From assembly GCF_014696065.1 (NCBI RefSeq), contig NZ_JACJPL010000027.1:434001-498000 (forward strand): DNA of 64,000 nt. The letters are read 5' to 3'. Positions within the stretch are counted from its first letter, which is position 1. Every line of letters starts with the position of its first letter. Source of the DNA: Leptolyngbya sp. FACHB-261 (GTDB taxonomy: Bacteria > Cyanobacteriota > Cyanobacteriia > FACHB-261). Positions 37,561 to 47,035 of this stretch are shown here, piece after piece. A program made the position numbers and the translations under genes. The notes beneath the pieces are model-generated. The model worked only from the letters and a program-made list of their open reading frames with translations. It did not search any database and was not told where the DNA came from.

Positions 37561-37910
37561 AAGGAAACTCAGGCAACAGGAGAAGGGTCGGGCGGTCGCT
37601 CTTCACTGCCCTAGCTGAGAAAGTACCCGTGCTGCTACTAAAAAGCGCTACTAGCTTCGACAATCCTAAAAAAATATGGATTGTTCAGGCGGAACGACCT
37701 TAGAATCACGGGCGCACAGGCGAGAACCAATTTTGCTCATCCTGCACAGCGACCACCCTGGAGCTGCACTTCTGCTACTAGCTTACTTGACGCCGCTATT
37801 CAAAGATTGTGATACAACTCATTAGCAAACAAGCTCAAAGCCAATATGGCACGAGGGGAGCAGCCTTTTGAGCGCGCGTAAGTGTGAAAACATTGCTGAG
37901 GCCGGTCAAG
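37561..37910. other. Divergent promoter region
   Basis: About 350 bases between the MBL gene (minus) and the AMIN-domain gene (plus). A TTGACG hexamer near 37788 may be a -35 box for the latter, but no convincing -10 was found. Confidence 0.35.
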
Positions 37911-39206
37911 ATGCTGGAAAAGTGGCAGTCTCATTTAAGTTGGCTTGTCCTACTGCTGGGCACAAGTATAAATGCTCATCAAGCTCTAGCAGCTGAGTTG
38001 GAGGGCTGGCGGTTTGACCCAGCTACCGCACAGCTTGAAATCACGACTGCGGGCAGCACAACGCCTCAATACTTTGTTTTGAGTAGCCCCTTGCGGATCG
38101 TGCTAGACCTACCAGACACACAGTTAGGGGCAGTTTCTACTCAGCAACAGTCCTATGAACAAGGGGCTGTGCGTCAAGTTCGGGTAGCTCAATTTCAACC
38201 TGGGGTTGCTCGGATCGTTCTAGAGCTGAGTTCAGATGCAGTTTTACAGCCAAGGCAGGTTCAGTTACAGCAATCAGCCGAGAACCGGTGGCTCCTGAAA
38301 CCTTTACTCACTGCGAATGGTGGGAGCGCAGCTGAATCTGCAGCAGCTGTTTCACCCCGTCCGATTGCTACTCCTTCCTCCTCTCCATCCGCCACCCCAC
38401 CGGCCAGTTCGCCCTCTCGTGGCAGCAGTTTGCTTGGAGGGTCAGTTTCCATGTTTCCTCTAGAACGTCTCAACGCATCTCCATCGCTCAATTCCTCATC
38501 TATAAATCCCTCACCTGTCCCGGCAGCTCCGGTAGTTTCTCCTCCCTCAGCTACAACTGCTCCGGCATCAGGTTCTCCCAGAGCAATGGCCAGAGAAATG
38601 GTTAGCGTGCCGCCGCTCAGTTCAATCCCGAACAGTTCGCCTTCTCCTTCCTCGCCTCCAGTGGCAACCCCTAATCAACAGGGTGGGCCAACCAATCGTC
38701 CTCTCCAATCTGAACGGCCATCCCAAATGGCCTCCCAGCCTGCGTCTCCGTCTCCCCTTGCCACAGGACTGAACACGTCTGCAGCTGCCAATCCTCATTT
38801 GGCATCAACATCACGAAGGACCTTAAGAGTTCGCTACGCCGGAGCAGAAACACTTTCAATTGCCTCAGGGGACACCCGCCCTGGATCCGTACAGCTGGCC
38901 GAACCCTTGCTGGATCAAAACGGGGCTGTCCTTGCACCTCAGGGCACAGTTCTCAACGGGGAGTTCCGGCCTGATCAAGATGGCATTCGCTTCGTTTCTC
39001 AGAGCTACACGATTAATGGGAAAAATGTACAACTCGTTGCTCAATCTGAGCTTCTGGCACGAGTGCAAAATCCTCAACACAACAACAATGCGGGAGCGTC
39101 AGGAACTGGGGCTACTGGAGCCAGCTCAACCTACCTCGCTGCACCCTATATCAACCTAGTTCAACCAAATCAAATTCTTGATTTAAAACCAGTACAGGCT
39201 CCTTAG
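37911..39206 (+). CDS. AMIN-domain periplasmic protein
   Basis: A 431-residue envelope protein. ATG 37911 with GAGG before it gives a clean signal peptide (MLEKWQSHLSWLVLLLG, then HQALA/AELEG); GTG 37884 is possible. An AMIN domain follows (about 28-125: LEGWRFDPATAQLEITTAG, PLRIVLDLPDT, VRQVRVAQFQPGVARIVLEL), which targets proteins to peptidoglycan or secretion complexes. A Ser/Pro/Ala-rich linker spans about 140-300. The C-terminal part (LLDQNGAVLAPQGTVLNGEF) looks like a small beta domain of the TrbI/VirB10 or pilus-lipoprotein kind, only loosely. No amidase domain is present. Confidence 0.75.
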   Translation: MLEKWQSHLSWLVLLLGTSINAHQALAAELEGWRFDPATAQLEITTAGSTTPQYFVLSSPLRIVLDLPDTQLGAVSTQQQSYEQGAVRQVRVAQFQPGVARIVLELSSDAVLQPRQVQLQQSAENRWLLKPLLTANGGSAAESAAAVSPRPIATPSSSPSATPPASSPSRGSSLLGGSVSMFPLERLNASPSLNSSSINPSPVPAAPVVSPPSATTAPASGSPRAMAREMVSVPPLSSIPNSSPSPSSPPVATPNQQGGPTNRPLQSERPSQMASQPASPSPLATGLNTSAAANPHLASTSRRTLRVRYAGAETLSIASGDTRPGSVQLAEPLLDQNGAVLAPQGTVLNGEFRPDQDGIRFVSQSYTINGKNVQLVAQSELLARVQNPQHNNNAGASGTGATGASSTYLAAPYINLVQPNQILDLKPVQAP

Positions 39207-39301
39207 CCTCTATGTCTGCCGTAGCTATAGCCACATCTGTGACCTCCTGTGACATCAGACCTCAAGGCCTACAGGGGCAGGCCCAATTTGAGGGCCGCTC
39301 T

Positions 39302-41560
39302 TTAGAGCATTTCAGGGTCGAACTTGGCCGGATCAGATTTCAACTGAGGTAGACGGAGGGTAAACAGAGTTTGATTCTCATCGCTACTGACTTCGATCGA
39401 GCCTTGAATTCGTTTTACCAACTGCTGTACCAAGGCTAGCCCTAACCCAGTACCAGAAGTCGCCCAACGGTTTTGACCTGCAGCACGGCGAAATTTTTCA
39501 AAGATGTGAGGTAATTCTTCCGAGGGAATTTGTACGCCAAGATTGCCGATTTTGAGAACAAACTCCTGCTGGTTGCCCTGCACATCTAGCCAGATGTGAT
39601 TACCATCGGGTGTGTACTTGCAAGCATTGTCTAACAGCTCCACCACAATGCGCTTTAGGCTACTAACCTCAGTAGTTAGCAAAGGTAAGGGGTTAGGCTG
39701 CAAGTTCAGTGTGAAAGTTTGGTGGCGACGTTCACTGCTTGCATGAAATAGCGATAGCCAGCGAGGTAGTTGCTCGTTGAGATCTAGGGCATAGGGGCAG
39801 AGTGCCTGTCTCCCTGTTTCCAAACGTTGCAGATCTAGTAAATCTTCAACAAGTTCAATCTCCCGTTGACACTCAGTCTCCAGAATCTTCAGGTAGGTAT
39901 TGAAGCGATCAGGCGATACTTGATGGCTCAGCATCTGAATTGCCAAACGCATACTTGACAGCGGGGTCCTGAGTTCGTGACTGACATTTCCTAAGAAGTC
40001 ATCTTTGAGATAGTTCAGATGGGTGAGAGCCTCTACCTGAGCACAGGACTGCTGATACAAACGGGCTTGACGAATAGCAATCGCACATTGGGCAGCGATA
40101 CGGCCAACCAGTTGCACTTCCGATTCCTGGAAGGGTCGTTCTCGACTCTCCTCAAGTACGCTCAGAATCCCTATTAGCCCCTGATCATCTTGAATGGGGT
40201 AAACGATTGTGGCTGTGGAATTATGAATTGCCTTAACGATTCGGCCCTTGTTTGCGACAGACGGTGACAACGCTCCCCAAGCGGTACCAACACTCACATA
40301 CGGTAGCCCCTGCACAATATGTTTCCAAGCATTTTGGGGCCAGTCTCCCGGCTTAAGCACTTGGCCTAAATAAGAAACTCGCTTCCGGTCGGCTTTCTTG
40401 CGTAAAGTCGGGTTTAGATATTCATATTGGACTGTAATTTGGTCCAACTTACTGCGGTTCTCTGTATTGTGGTTCTCTGAGCCCCTTGCCTGAGCGGAGG
40501 TCAGCAATCCAGCATGACAGGCATCAGCACCTAGAGTTGCACCCAGTTCTTGAACTGCAATCTGCAAAATTTTGGCTTCATCCAAGCTGCTGCGAATCGC
40601 GTTGCCCAGCCGCGCTTGCAATTGCTCGTAACGCAGAGCTTGCTCTAGAGCGTGGGTGCGTTCATGCACTCGCTGATCTAGATCTGCATTGCGTACCCTG
40701 AGCTGCTGATAAAGCTCAGCTTGAGCAATAGCCATGGCTAGATGATCAGCAACGGCTTGAATTAATTCTGCTTCGTCATCGCTCCACAAACGGACAGCAA
40801 GCTGCCCTACGATTAATCGCCCCCAAGTTTTGCCCTCAACCTGGATCGGAGCGGTCATCTCAGCCCGAATTCCCATATCTAGGAGGACTTGGCGAGTTAG
40901 GGCAGGGCTACTGGTACGGGTGAGATCACAGCTACGCAAAACGTGGGTAGGCGCAGCTTGTTGAGCAACCTCTGGAAAGAGTTGATGAAAGGGATGCACA
41001 CTGATATCTAACTCAGTAGGACTGCACACTCCCTCAGCAGCGTAGCGATGCACCATCCGCAGACTACCGTCTTCCTGGCGGAGTAAAATGCCACAAAAAT
41101 CTGCATTGAAAGCCTCAGCAATTGCACGAGCACTCTGCTCCCAGATAGTGCCTAGGTCCAGACTGCGACGAATCTGGGCAATCAGATGGCCCAACAGTGT
41201 CTCGCGAGCGGCAATTTTTCGCGCCTGCTCGTTAGGAACTGATGTGACAGGTTGAGGCAGGACCGCTAACAAAGCATCTGCAGCTGCCAATTGGTCTGGC
41301 ATTTTATCGGCGCGAGCCAAATCAAGTAGGGCTTGAGCTAAGGCCGCTTTGAGAGTAGCCTGTTGCGTCTTCTCTTCAGCGATCAGTTCCGAACCTGGAT
41401 AGCTCTCCACGATTTGGTCAGCAATGCAGCAAATGGTCCGGGTGAGATCACTGGGACTGTGGGCTGGATACATCTGGGAAACATGATAGACGCGGGACTG
41501 GGTAGGTCCCTGCAGTTCCTGGGACTGATAAAACTCGGCTAGCATGCCTTCGAGATCCAT
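39302..41560 (-). CDS. GAF-domain sensor histidine kinase
   Basis: Soluble kinase of 752 residues: an N-terminal helical region (about 1-120), GAF (about 125-275, FNADFCGILLRQEDGSLRMV), coiled coil, a second GAF (about 310-500), HisKA with H528 (LGNVSHELRTPLSSMRLAIQ), and HATPase_c (ELLDNACKYT, GTGLGLALVQQL). No membrane helix and no chromophore-type Cys motif recognised. No regulator gene is adjacent, so its partner is unknown. It shares direction with the PEP-synthase-like gene upstream (240-base gap). Confidence 0.9.
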   Translation of the reverse strand: MDLEGMLAEFYQSQELQGPTQSRVYHVSQMYPAHSPSDLTRTICCIADQIVESYPGSELIAEEKTQQATLKAALAQALLDLARADKMPDQLAAADALLAVLPQPVTSVPNEQARKIAARETLLGHLIAQIRRSLDLGTIWEQSARAIAEAFNADFCGILLRQEDGSLRMVHRYAAEGVCSPTELDISVHPFHQLFPEVAQQAAPTHVLRSCDLTRTSSPALTRQVLLDMGIRAEMTAPIQVEGKTWGRLIVGQLAVRLWSDDEAELIQAVADHLAMAIAQAELYQQLRVRNADLDQRVHERTHALEQALRYEQLQARLGNAIRSSLDEAKILQIAVQELGATLGADACHAGLLTSAQARGSENHNTENRSKLDQITVQYEYLNPTLRKKADRKRVSYLGQVLKPGDWPQNAWKHIVQGLPYVSVGTAWGALSPSVANKGRIVKAIHNSTATIVYPIQDDQGLIGILSVLEESRERPFQESEVQLVGRIAAQCAIAIRQARLYQQSCAQVEALTHLNYLKDDFLGNVSHELRTPLSSMRLAIQMLSHQVSPDRFNTYLKILETECQREIELVEDLLDLQRLETGRQALCPYALDLNEQLPRWLSLFHASSERRHQTFTLNLQPNPLPLLTTEVSSLKRIVVELLDNACKYTPDGNHIWLDVQGNQQEFVLKIGNLGVQIPSEELPHIFEKFRRAAGQNRWATSGTGLGLALVQQLVKRIQGSIEVSSDENQTLFTLRLPQLKSDPAKFDPEML

Positions 41561-41765
41561 TGTGCGGCACCGTTAACTTGGGCACCTCAGCACTCCTGCT
41601 TAGACTCACAGAGGTGGTTGTTCAAATATAGGAATCCCTATTCGGACCCGAGTTGACCAGATTTTGCGAAAACTGATTGGCAAAAACTGAGGAGCTAAAC
41701 TGGAGCGCGAACCAAAGGATTAATGCGGTTGAGCCAGGGGTTTCTTTCACCTCAGCAGAATTTCT

Positions 41766-41801
41766 GATGCCATTGTCGATGCCATTGTCGATACCAGTGT
41801 T
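41766..41801. repeat. 12-bp tandem repeat at the end of the PEP-synthase-like gene
   Basis: GATGCCATTGTC occurs twice in perfect tandem, followed by a third, degenerate unit (GATACCAGTGTT) that reaches the stop codon. Confidence 0.6.
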
Positions 41802-44163
41802 ATTGCCGCCGGGCCGCCTCTATCAGGAGCCGTTGTTCTGCTTGAGCTAGAGACCAGCGTCCCTGCTCTAAATTCGCAGGCTCCACGCAAATTGCAGTGA
41901 TACCCCAGCGGACCAAATCATCCAACAATTCAGGTGAGTGGAGAAACGGATCCCCACAAATATGACAGGGGAGCTTCAATTGCCGGGCTTGTTTTATCAG
42001 TTGTTGCACCGCAGCCACTACCGCTGGATTAGTACTATCGAAGCGTTGAGCTAGACGGGGCTGATCTCGATCAATGCCCAATAGCAATTGGGTCAGATCA
42101 TTTGTGCCAACGGTGATTCCTTGAACGCCAGCTTGTACAAAGTCTGGCAAGGCAAAGATCACAGCAGGAACCTCAGCCATGATCCACAGCTCGAACCCTG
42201 GGGTTTCGAACAGTCCCAGCTCTCGCACCAAATCCCGGGCAAACTTAAATTCTTTGACGGTGCGCACAAACGGTAAGAGCAGCCGTAGGTGGTGGTAGCC
42301 TGACTGTTGCAGCTGTCGCAGGGCTTGCAATTCCAGCTTGAATAGAGCTGGGTCGTCCTGGTATCGGACGACTCCTCGCCAGCCTAATGCTGGGTTGAGT
42401 TCTAGCATTTCGTAGTCAGCACCTCCTACCAACTGTCGCAATTCGCAGGAGCGCAGATCGAGTGAACGGTAGAACACGGGCCGGGGTGCAAAAGCTGCCA
42501 GAAAAGGTTGTATGCCAGCCACTAGCCGCGCTACTAGTTCTGGCTGCCGGGCTGATTGCAACCATGCGTACGGATGCTTATGCTCTAATGCCTGCAATAT
42601 CAGCAATTCTGAGCGCAGCAGGCCCACCCCCTCCGAGGGTAAAGCGGCCATCTGAGCGGCTAAATGGCTTTGACTTAAGCTAAGCAGCAAGCGAGTACCT
42701 GTTACCGGCATTGCCGTAACCGTTGTTAGAGCCGTTGTCACAGCTGTTGTTGTATCGGGGGGCAAGATCCCCTGTCCGTTATGACTGCTGCTATGAAGGT
42801 TATGAGCCAAACCAGCATTGTTTAAGCGGCTTACTGTGCCAGCATTACCATCCAGCATGAGTAATTCTCCATCCTGAATTAGGTCTGTGGCTGAGTGAAC
42901 ACCGACGACGGTTGGAATGCCCAGCTCCCGAGCCAGGATTGCAGCGTGACTAGCAAGACCTGCGTCCTCAACCACTAGACCCGCACACTGGCTAATCACT
43001 GGCAACCAGTCTGGAGTAACAGCAGTAGTTACCAGAATTTCACCCGGTTGCGGTTGTAGGAGTTCCTGTTTTAGAACTCTGGCTTGTCCCTGCACTTGGC
43101 CCTTAACTACACCCACACCAGTCAAGCTAGAACCGAGAATGTTAGAGGATAAAGGAAAGCCAACCTGGAGCTTGATCTGCTCGTTCTCGTCATTTTCGAA
43201 CATCTCGCCATTGGCCTGAAGCAGAACGATAGTGTTGTCTAGAGTTAATACCCATTCCAAGTGCAAGGTGTTGTCTAAAGCAAGCTTGAGCTGGGCGGAC
43301 ACTTTTTGGCTCCAGAACTGTAGGTCTTCAAGAACCTCTAGAGTCAGGGGTTTCAAGATTGCCTCTACAGGTCGTATGGCCGCTACACCAGGTCGTTGCT
43401 CTGGAGAGAATTCGTAGTAGCGGAACTGTAACCCTGGCCGCCAATCTACAGTTCTACGTCTAGGATCAAACTGGTGGTAGACCGGGATTGCCTCACCTCG
43501 GCTAGCCGCAATACCTTGGCCACGGATTGCCCATACCTTCAAGAGTTGAGAAGTTTCAGCTTCGGATTTAACTTTCCAGTGACACCAACCGGTTGCTAAA
43601 GCTGGAAGGACAGGCTGCACTAACACCGTCATCGCCAGGTCAGCAACTTTGATTCCGCGTTGTTGCCAGTAGAACAAACTGCGAGCACTGAACAACGAAG
43701 CCCAGAGTTGCCGTAATTTGGTCTCGAATTGGCTGTCTTGGGATTGTTCTATCGTCGCCCTGAATGGAACTAAAGCATATTGAGCAGGCAATAAACCTAA
43801 GGGCAAGCAGACATTGTTGCCTAGACCTGGACGCAGGATTAGATCTGAAGTTTGGAGTTGGGCAATGCTCTCTTGGAGGGTAGTAATTAGCGGCTGTGGA
43901 AGGCTTAAGTTTATTTGGATGGAGCGGCGTATTTGGTGGGCAGCCTCCTGTAGAGGACGCCCTAATTCAATTGCTTGACTTGCTTGTAAGGGCTCTGGCC
44001 AGCCAATAGTCTGAATTGCTTCCCGATAAGCTGAAGCCCCAATGATGAAACCGTTAGGAACTGGATATCCCGCTTGTTGAAGCTGACTCAGATTAAACGC
44101 CTTGCTACCAACTTCTGGCAAGTCGTCAGGCTGAAGTTGGTTGAGCCAGGACAAATAACCCAC
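41800..44163 (-). CDS. PEP synthase-like protein with degenerate ATP-grasp
   Basis: A 787-residue PEP-utilising enzyme relative. The mobile phosphohistidine domain is intact with H406 (VEDAGLASHAAILARELGIP). The C-terminal PEP/pyruvate barrel has VGLLRSELLI, LGWRGVVRY, GITVGTNDLTQLLLGIDRDQ and the catalytic Cys C736 (CHICGDP). The N-terminal ATP-grasp begins normally (VGSKAFNLSQLQQAGYPVPN) but the usual VRSSATAEDLP...SFAGQ stretch is replaced at about 107-125 by LILRPGLGNNVCLPLG, so ATP binding may be lost. A Thr/Ala/Val-rich linker near 480-500 joins the halves. It starts at GTG 44163, divergent from comF. It may be a PEP synthase variant or a regulatory phosphotransfer protein. Confidence 0.75.
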   Translation of the reverse strand: MGYLSWLNQLQPDDLPEVGSKAFNLSQLQQAGYPVPNGFIIGASAYREAIQTIGWPEPLQASQAIELGRPLQEAAHQIRRSIQINLSLPQPLITTLQESIAQLQTSDLILRPGLGNNVCLPLGLLPAQYALVPFRATIEQSQDSQFETKLRQLWASLFSARSLFYWQQRGIKVADLAMTVLVQPVLPALATGWCHWKVKSEAETSQLLKVWAIRGQGIAASRGEAIPVYHQFDPRRRTVDWRPGLQFRYYEFSPEQRPGVAAIRPVEAILKPLTLEVLEDLQFWSQKVSAQLKLALDNTLHLEWVLTLDNTIVLLQANGEMFENDENEQIKLQVGFPLSSNILGSSLTGVGVVKGQVQGQARVLKQELLQPQPGEILVTTAVTPDWLPVISQCAGLVVEDAGLASHAAILARELGIPTVVGVHSATDLIQDGELLMLDGNAGTVSRLNNAGLAHNLHSSSHNGQGILPPDTTTAVTTALTTVTAMPVTGTRLLLSLSQSHLAAQMAALPSEGVGLLRSELLILQALEHKHPYAWLQSARQPELVARLVAGIQPFLAAFAPRPVFYRSLDLRSCELRQLVGGADYEMLELNPALGWRGVVRYQDDPALFKLELQALRQLQQSGYHHLRLLLPFVRTVKEFKFARDLVRELGLFETPGFELWIMAEVPAVIFALPDFVQAGVQGITVGTNDLTQLLLGIDRDQPRLAQRFDSTNPAVVAAVQQLIKQARQLKLPCHICGDPFLHSPELLDDLVRWGITAICVEPANLEQGRWSLAQAEQRLLIEAARRQ

Positions 44164-44256
44164 GGCTGGGACGGCTAGGGACTTTCTGATTTTAGGCGTC
44201 TCGCCAGCCTAGTCTTCCGGCACGATGATTCCTAATCCTGCGTCAATTCAAGCGGC

Positions 44257-45036
44257 ATGGGGAACCTTGCCAGTATGAAAAAATACTTACACCAACTCTG
44301 GCAGGGTTGCCTGGGAACAGTTCTGCAACCTGAGTGCTCGCTCTGTCAACGCCCAGCAACAGCAACAGGCTGGTGTAGTAACTGTCTGACTGCCCTACAG
44401 CATTGTCGCTTCTCAACCGTGGACCAGATGCAGGTTGTAGAGCCACCTCCAGCAGGTCTAGCAGAAGGCATGGTACTCGACTCATTGTCGGTTTTCGCCT
44501 GGGGACATTATGGTGGAGCCCTTAAACGTAGCCTCACTACTTTGAAGTACCAACAGAAGCCCCATCTAGCCCTAGCCTTGGGCTTCTGGTTAGGTCAAAG
44601 CTGGCACAGTCAGTTGCTATTAGAACAGCCGTTGCGGTCACGCGCACCGATTGTTGTTCCCATTCCTCTAAGCCAAGAGAAGCTCAAACTACGCGGTTTT
44701 AACCAAGCTGAGCGACTGGCTCAAGGCTTCTGCCGCTGGACAGGTTTACGTTTGCACCCTCAAGCGCTGCAACGGGTCCGGAATACAGAGGCCCAATTTC
44801 GTCTTTCTGCGGCTGAACGGGCGGCTAACCTATCCCGTGCCTTTGCAGTCGGCAACGTTAGCCCTGGAACAGCCGTACTGCTACTGGACGACATCTACAC
44901 CACTGGTGCAACAGTATGGGCTGCGGTCGAGGCCTTTGCGCAACGAGGCATACCAACGGTTGGAGTGGTTGTCATGGCCCGCCCAACATCAGCGCCTTCT
45001 TACACCAACGCAAAGCCTAATGCGACCATGAGCTAG
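44257..45036 (+). CDS. comF: ComF family phosphoribosyltransferase-like protein
   Basis: A 259-residue protein with an N-terminal zinc finger (CSLCQRPATATGWCSNC, about 29-45) and a PRTase domain containing the PRPP-binding loop LLLDDIYTTGAT (about 208-219) and LRGFNQAERLAQGF. ComF relatives act in uptake of transforming DNA, in keeping with the natural competence of many cyanobacteria; activity is unproven. It is divergent from the PEP-synthase-like gene and lies just before the antiporter gene. ATG 44275 is an alternative start. Confidence 0.88.
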   Translation: MGNLASMKKYLHQLWQGCLGTVLQPECSLCQRPATATGWCSNCLTALQHCRFSTVDQMQVVEPPPAGLAEGMVLDSLSVFAWGHYGGALKRSLTTLKYQQKPHLALALGFWLGQSWHSQLLLEQPLRSRAPIVVPIPLSQEKLKLRGFNQAERLAQGFCRWTGLRLHPQALQRVRNTEAQFRLSAAERAANLSRAFAVGNVSPGTAVLLLDDIYTTGATVWAAVEAFAQRGIPTVGVVVMARPTSAPSYTNAKPNATMS

Positions 45037-45069
45037 ACTCACTAACGAACCAGCCCTGTGCTCTTGCCT

Positions 45070-46971
45070 ATGGATGGCTCCTTTGTGCTCACCCTACTGA
45101 TTGTCATCACAGTTGTGGCTGGCATCAGTGCGCAGGTTCTGGCAGATTTTTGTCGGGTGCCTAGCATTGTCTTTTTGTTGCTGTTCGGAGTTCTGCTGGG
45201 TCCCGACGGCTTCGATGTGGTGCATCCACAGTTGCTGGGTCTGGGTTTAGAGGTCGTAGTCTCTCTATCCGTAGCTCTGATTCTGTTTGAGGGTGGGCTT
45301 AACCTGCAACTACGCGAGCTGGGCTGGGTGTCAGGTAGCCTGCAAAATTTGGTCACGATTGGCACCTTAATCACCTTGCTCGGTGGGGGTGCGGCTGCCC
45401 ATTGGCTCGGTGAATTTCCCTGGCCTGTGGCGTTTCTCTATGCATCTTTGGTAGTTGTCACAGGACCAACCGTCATCAATCCAATCCTTAAGCAGATTGG
45501 GGTAGGCCGACGGGTAAAAACGCTGCTGGAAGGTGAGGGCGTCCTGATTGATCCGGTCGGTGCAATCCTAGCGGTTGTCGTCTTAGACATTGTCCTCAAT
45601 GGCGATGCTGAGCCACGGTCTATCATTACCGGACTGGGGCTGCGTCTAGGGATTGGTGCGGGAATTGGTGCGATCGGAGGGTGGCTGCTAGCGCAAATTC
45701 TCAAGTACGCCAAATTTCTCTCCGACGAACTGAAGAACTTGGTAGTTCTAGCTGGATTGTGGGGATTGTTTGGGCTGGCCCAGACGCTACAGAGCGAGTC
45801 TGGTCTGATGACAGCGGTGGCTGCGGGTATGGCCGTACAGGCAGCAGCAGTACCGGAGGAGCGCCTACTGCGGCGCTTCAAGGGTCAGTTAACGACTCTG
45901 GCAATTTCGATTCTATTTATCCTGCTAGCTGCTGATCTATCAATTGATAGCGTTTTCGCTTTGGGCTGGGGTGGGGTTCTGACGGTGTTGAGCTTAATGC
46001 TGCTAGTCCGACCCCTAAACATTTGGATTTGTACTTGGGACAGTGGCTTGAACTGGCGGCAGAAGGCTTTTATGGCTTGGGTGGCACCGCGAGGGATTGT
46101 GTCAGCTTCTGTCTCCTCAGTGTTCTCGATTTTGTTAACTGAGCGTGGCATCAATGGTGGAGATGCTATCAAAGCTCTGGTCTTTCTCACCATTGCCATG
46201 ACCGTAGTTCTCCAAGGCTTGACAGCGAAGTGGGTGGCGAGGTGGCTACGTCTTGATGTCAGTGAAGCGCGGGGAGCAGTCATTGTTGGCAGTCATGCCT
46301 TGGGGCGGCTGGTAGCCCATCTATTTCAGGACCGAGGCGAGTCAGTCGTGCTACTAGACACCAATCCCGAGTACTGCCGTCAGGCTCAAGCTGAGAACCT
46401 GCGCGTGATTCTCAGCAGTGGTTTAGATGTTGCAGCTCTGGAGAAGGCAGGCTTAGCTTCAGTGGGAACCTTTGTAGCGATCACAAGCAACGCGGAAGTC
46501 AATCTGATGGTTGCTGAGCGAGCCGCAGAAGAGTTCCGACCGCCTCGGGTACTGGCTGCTTACCCCCGTGAGGAGACAATCTCGAAAGGTGCTTCAACCA
46601 CTTCTGAGATTGCTCAGGCCTTTTTGCCTCAGGTACATGTCAAAGCCTGGAACCAATACCTCAGCACAGGCGAAGCTCGCTTGGGGGAGACCATTCTGCG
46701 TGAAGCTGAATTTGAAAACCAGCAGGCAGATTTACAAGCTATGACAGCAGCAGGTGAACTTTTGCCCCTACTCCTGCTACGGTCTGGAAACCTACAAATC
46801 GTGCCTGCAGACTTAGCTTGGGAACCGAGCGACCGGCTAATTTATTTGCTGCATGTCCCCCGTTTGGAACTGGTAAGCAGCCTGCAGAACCCAGTGGTCA
46901 ACGGCATAGAAGCGGTATCAGGTTTACCCCTGGGAGTGCCTCTCCCAGAAAGGGTGACCAAAGCGCCCTAG
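45070..46971 (+). CDS. NhaP-type Na+/H+ (cation:proton) antiporter with TrkA-N domain
   Basis: A 633-residue CPA1-type antiporter: about 12 hydrophobic segments over residues 1-390, with GLILFEGGL-like (ALILFEGGLNLQL), the ion-site motif GEGVLIDPVGAI, and WVAPRGIVSASVSSV. A cytoplasmic RCK/TrkA-N domain follows (about 405-520: VIVGSHALGRLVAHLFQDRG, VVLLDTNPEYCRQA, VAITSNAEVNLMVAERA) for nucleotide or ligand gating, then a TrkA-C-like tail. It starts at ATG 45070 or GTG 45058, about 30 bases after comF, and may be co-transcribed with it. Confidence 0.9.
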   Translation: MDGSFVLTLLIVITVVAGISAQVLADFCRVPSIVFLLLFGVLLGPDGFDVVHPQLLGLGLEVVVSLSVALILFEGGLNLQLRELGWVSGSLQNLVTIGTLITLLGGGAAAHWLGEFPWPVAFLYASLVVVTGPTVINPILKQIGVGRRVKTLLEGEGVLIDPVGAILAVVVLDIVLNGDAEPRSIITGLGLRLGIGAGIGAIGGWLLAQILKYAKFLSDELKNLVVLAGLWGLFGLAQTLQSESGLMTAVAAGMAVQAAAVPEERLLRRFKGQLTTLAISILFILLAADLSIDSVFALGWGGVLTVLSLMLLVRPLNIWICTWDSGLNWRQKAFMAWVAPRGIVSASVSSVFSILLTERGINGGDAIKALVFLTIAMTVVLQGLTAKWVARWLRLDVSEARGAVIVGSHALGRLVAHLFQDRGESVVLLDTNPEYCRQAQAENLRVILSSGLDVAALEKAGLASVGTFVAITSNAEVNLMVAERAAEEFRPPRVLAAYPREETISKGASTTSEIAQAFLPQVHVKAWNQYLSTGEARLGETILREAEFENQQADLQAMTAAGELLPLLLLRSGNLQIVPADLAWEPSDRLIYLLHVPRLELVSSLQNPVVNGIEAVSGLPLGVPLPERVTKAP

Positions 46972-47035
46972 TTCTCCACAGAGGCAGAGCTTACGCAAAC
47001 ACGCCGTCCAAGCAACCCCCTATGCAACTAAACAG

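Noticed and set aside
45438-45881. 147-codon minus-strand ORF inside the antiporter gene
   Set aside because: Antisense shadow with Arg/Ser/Thr/Pro-rich composition typical of reversed GC-rich codons.
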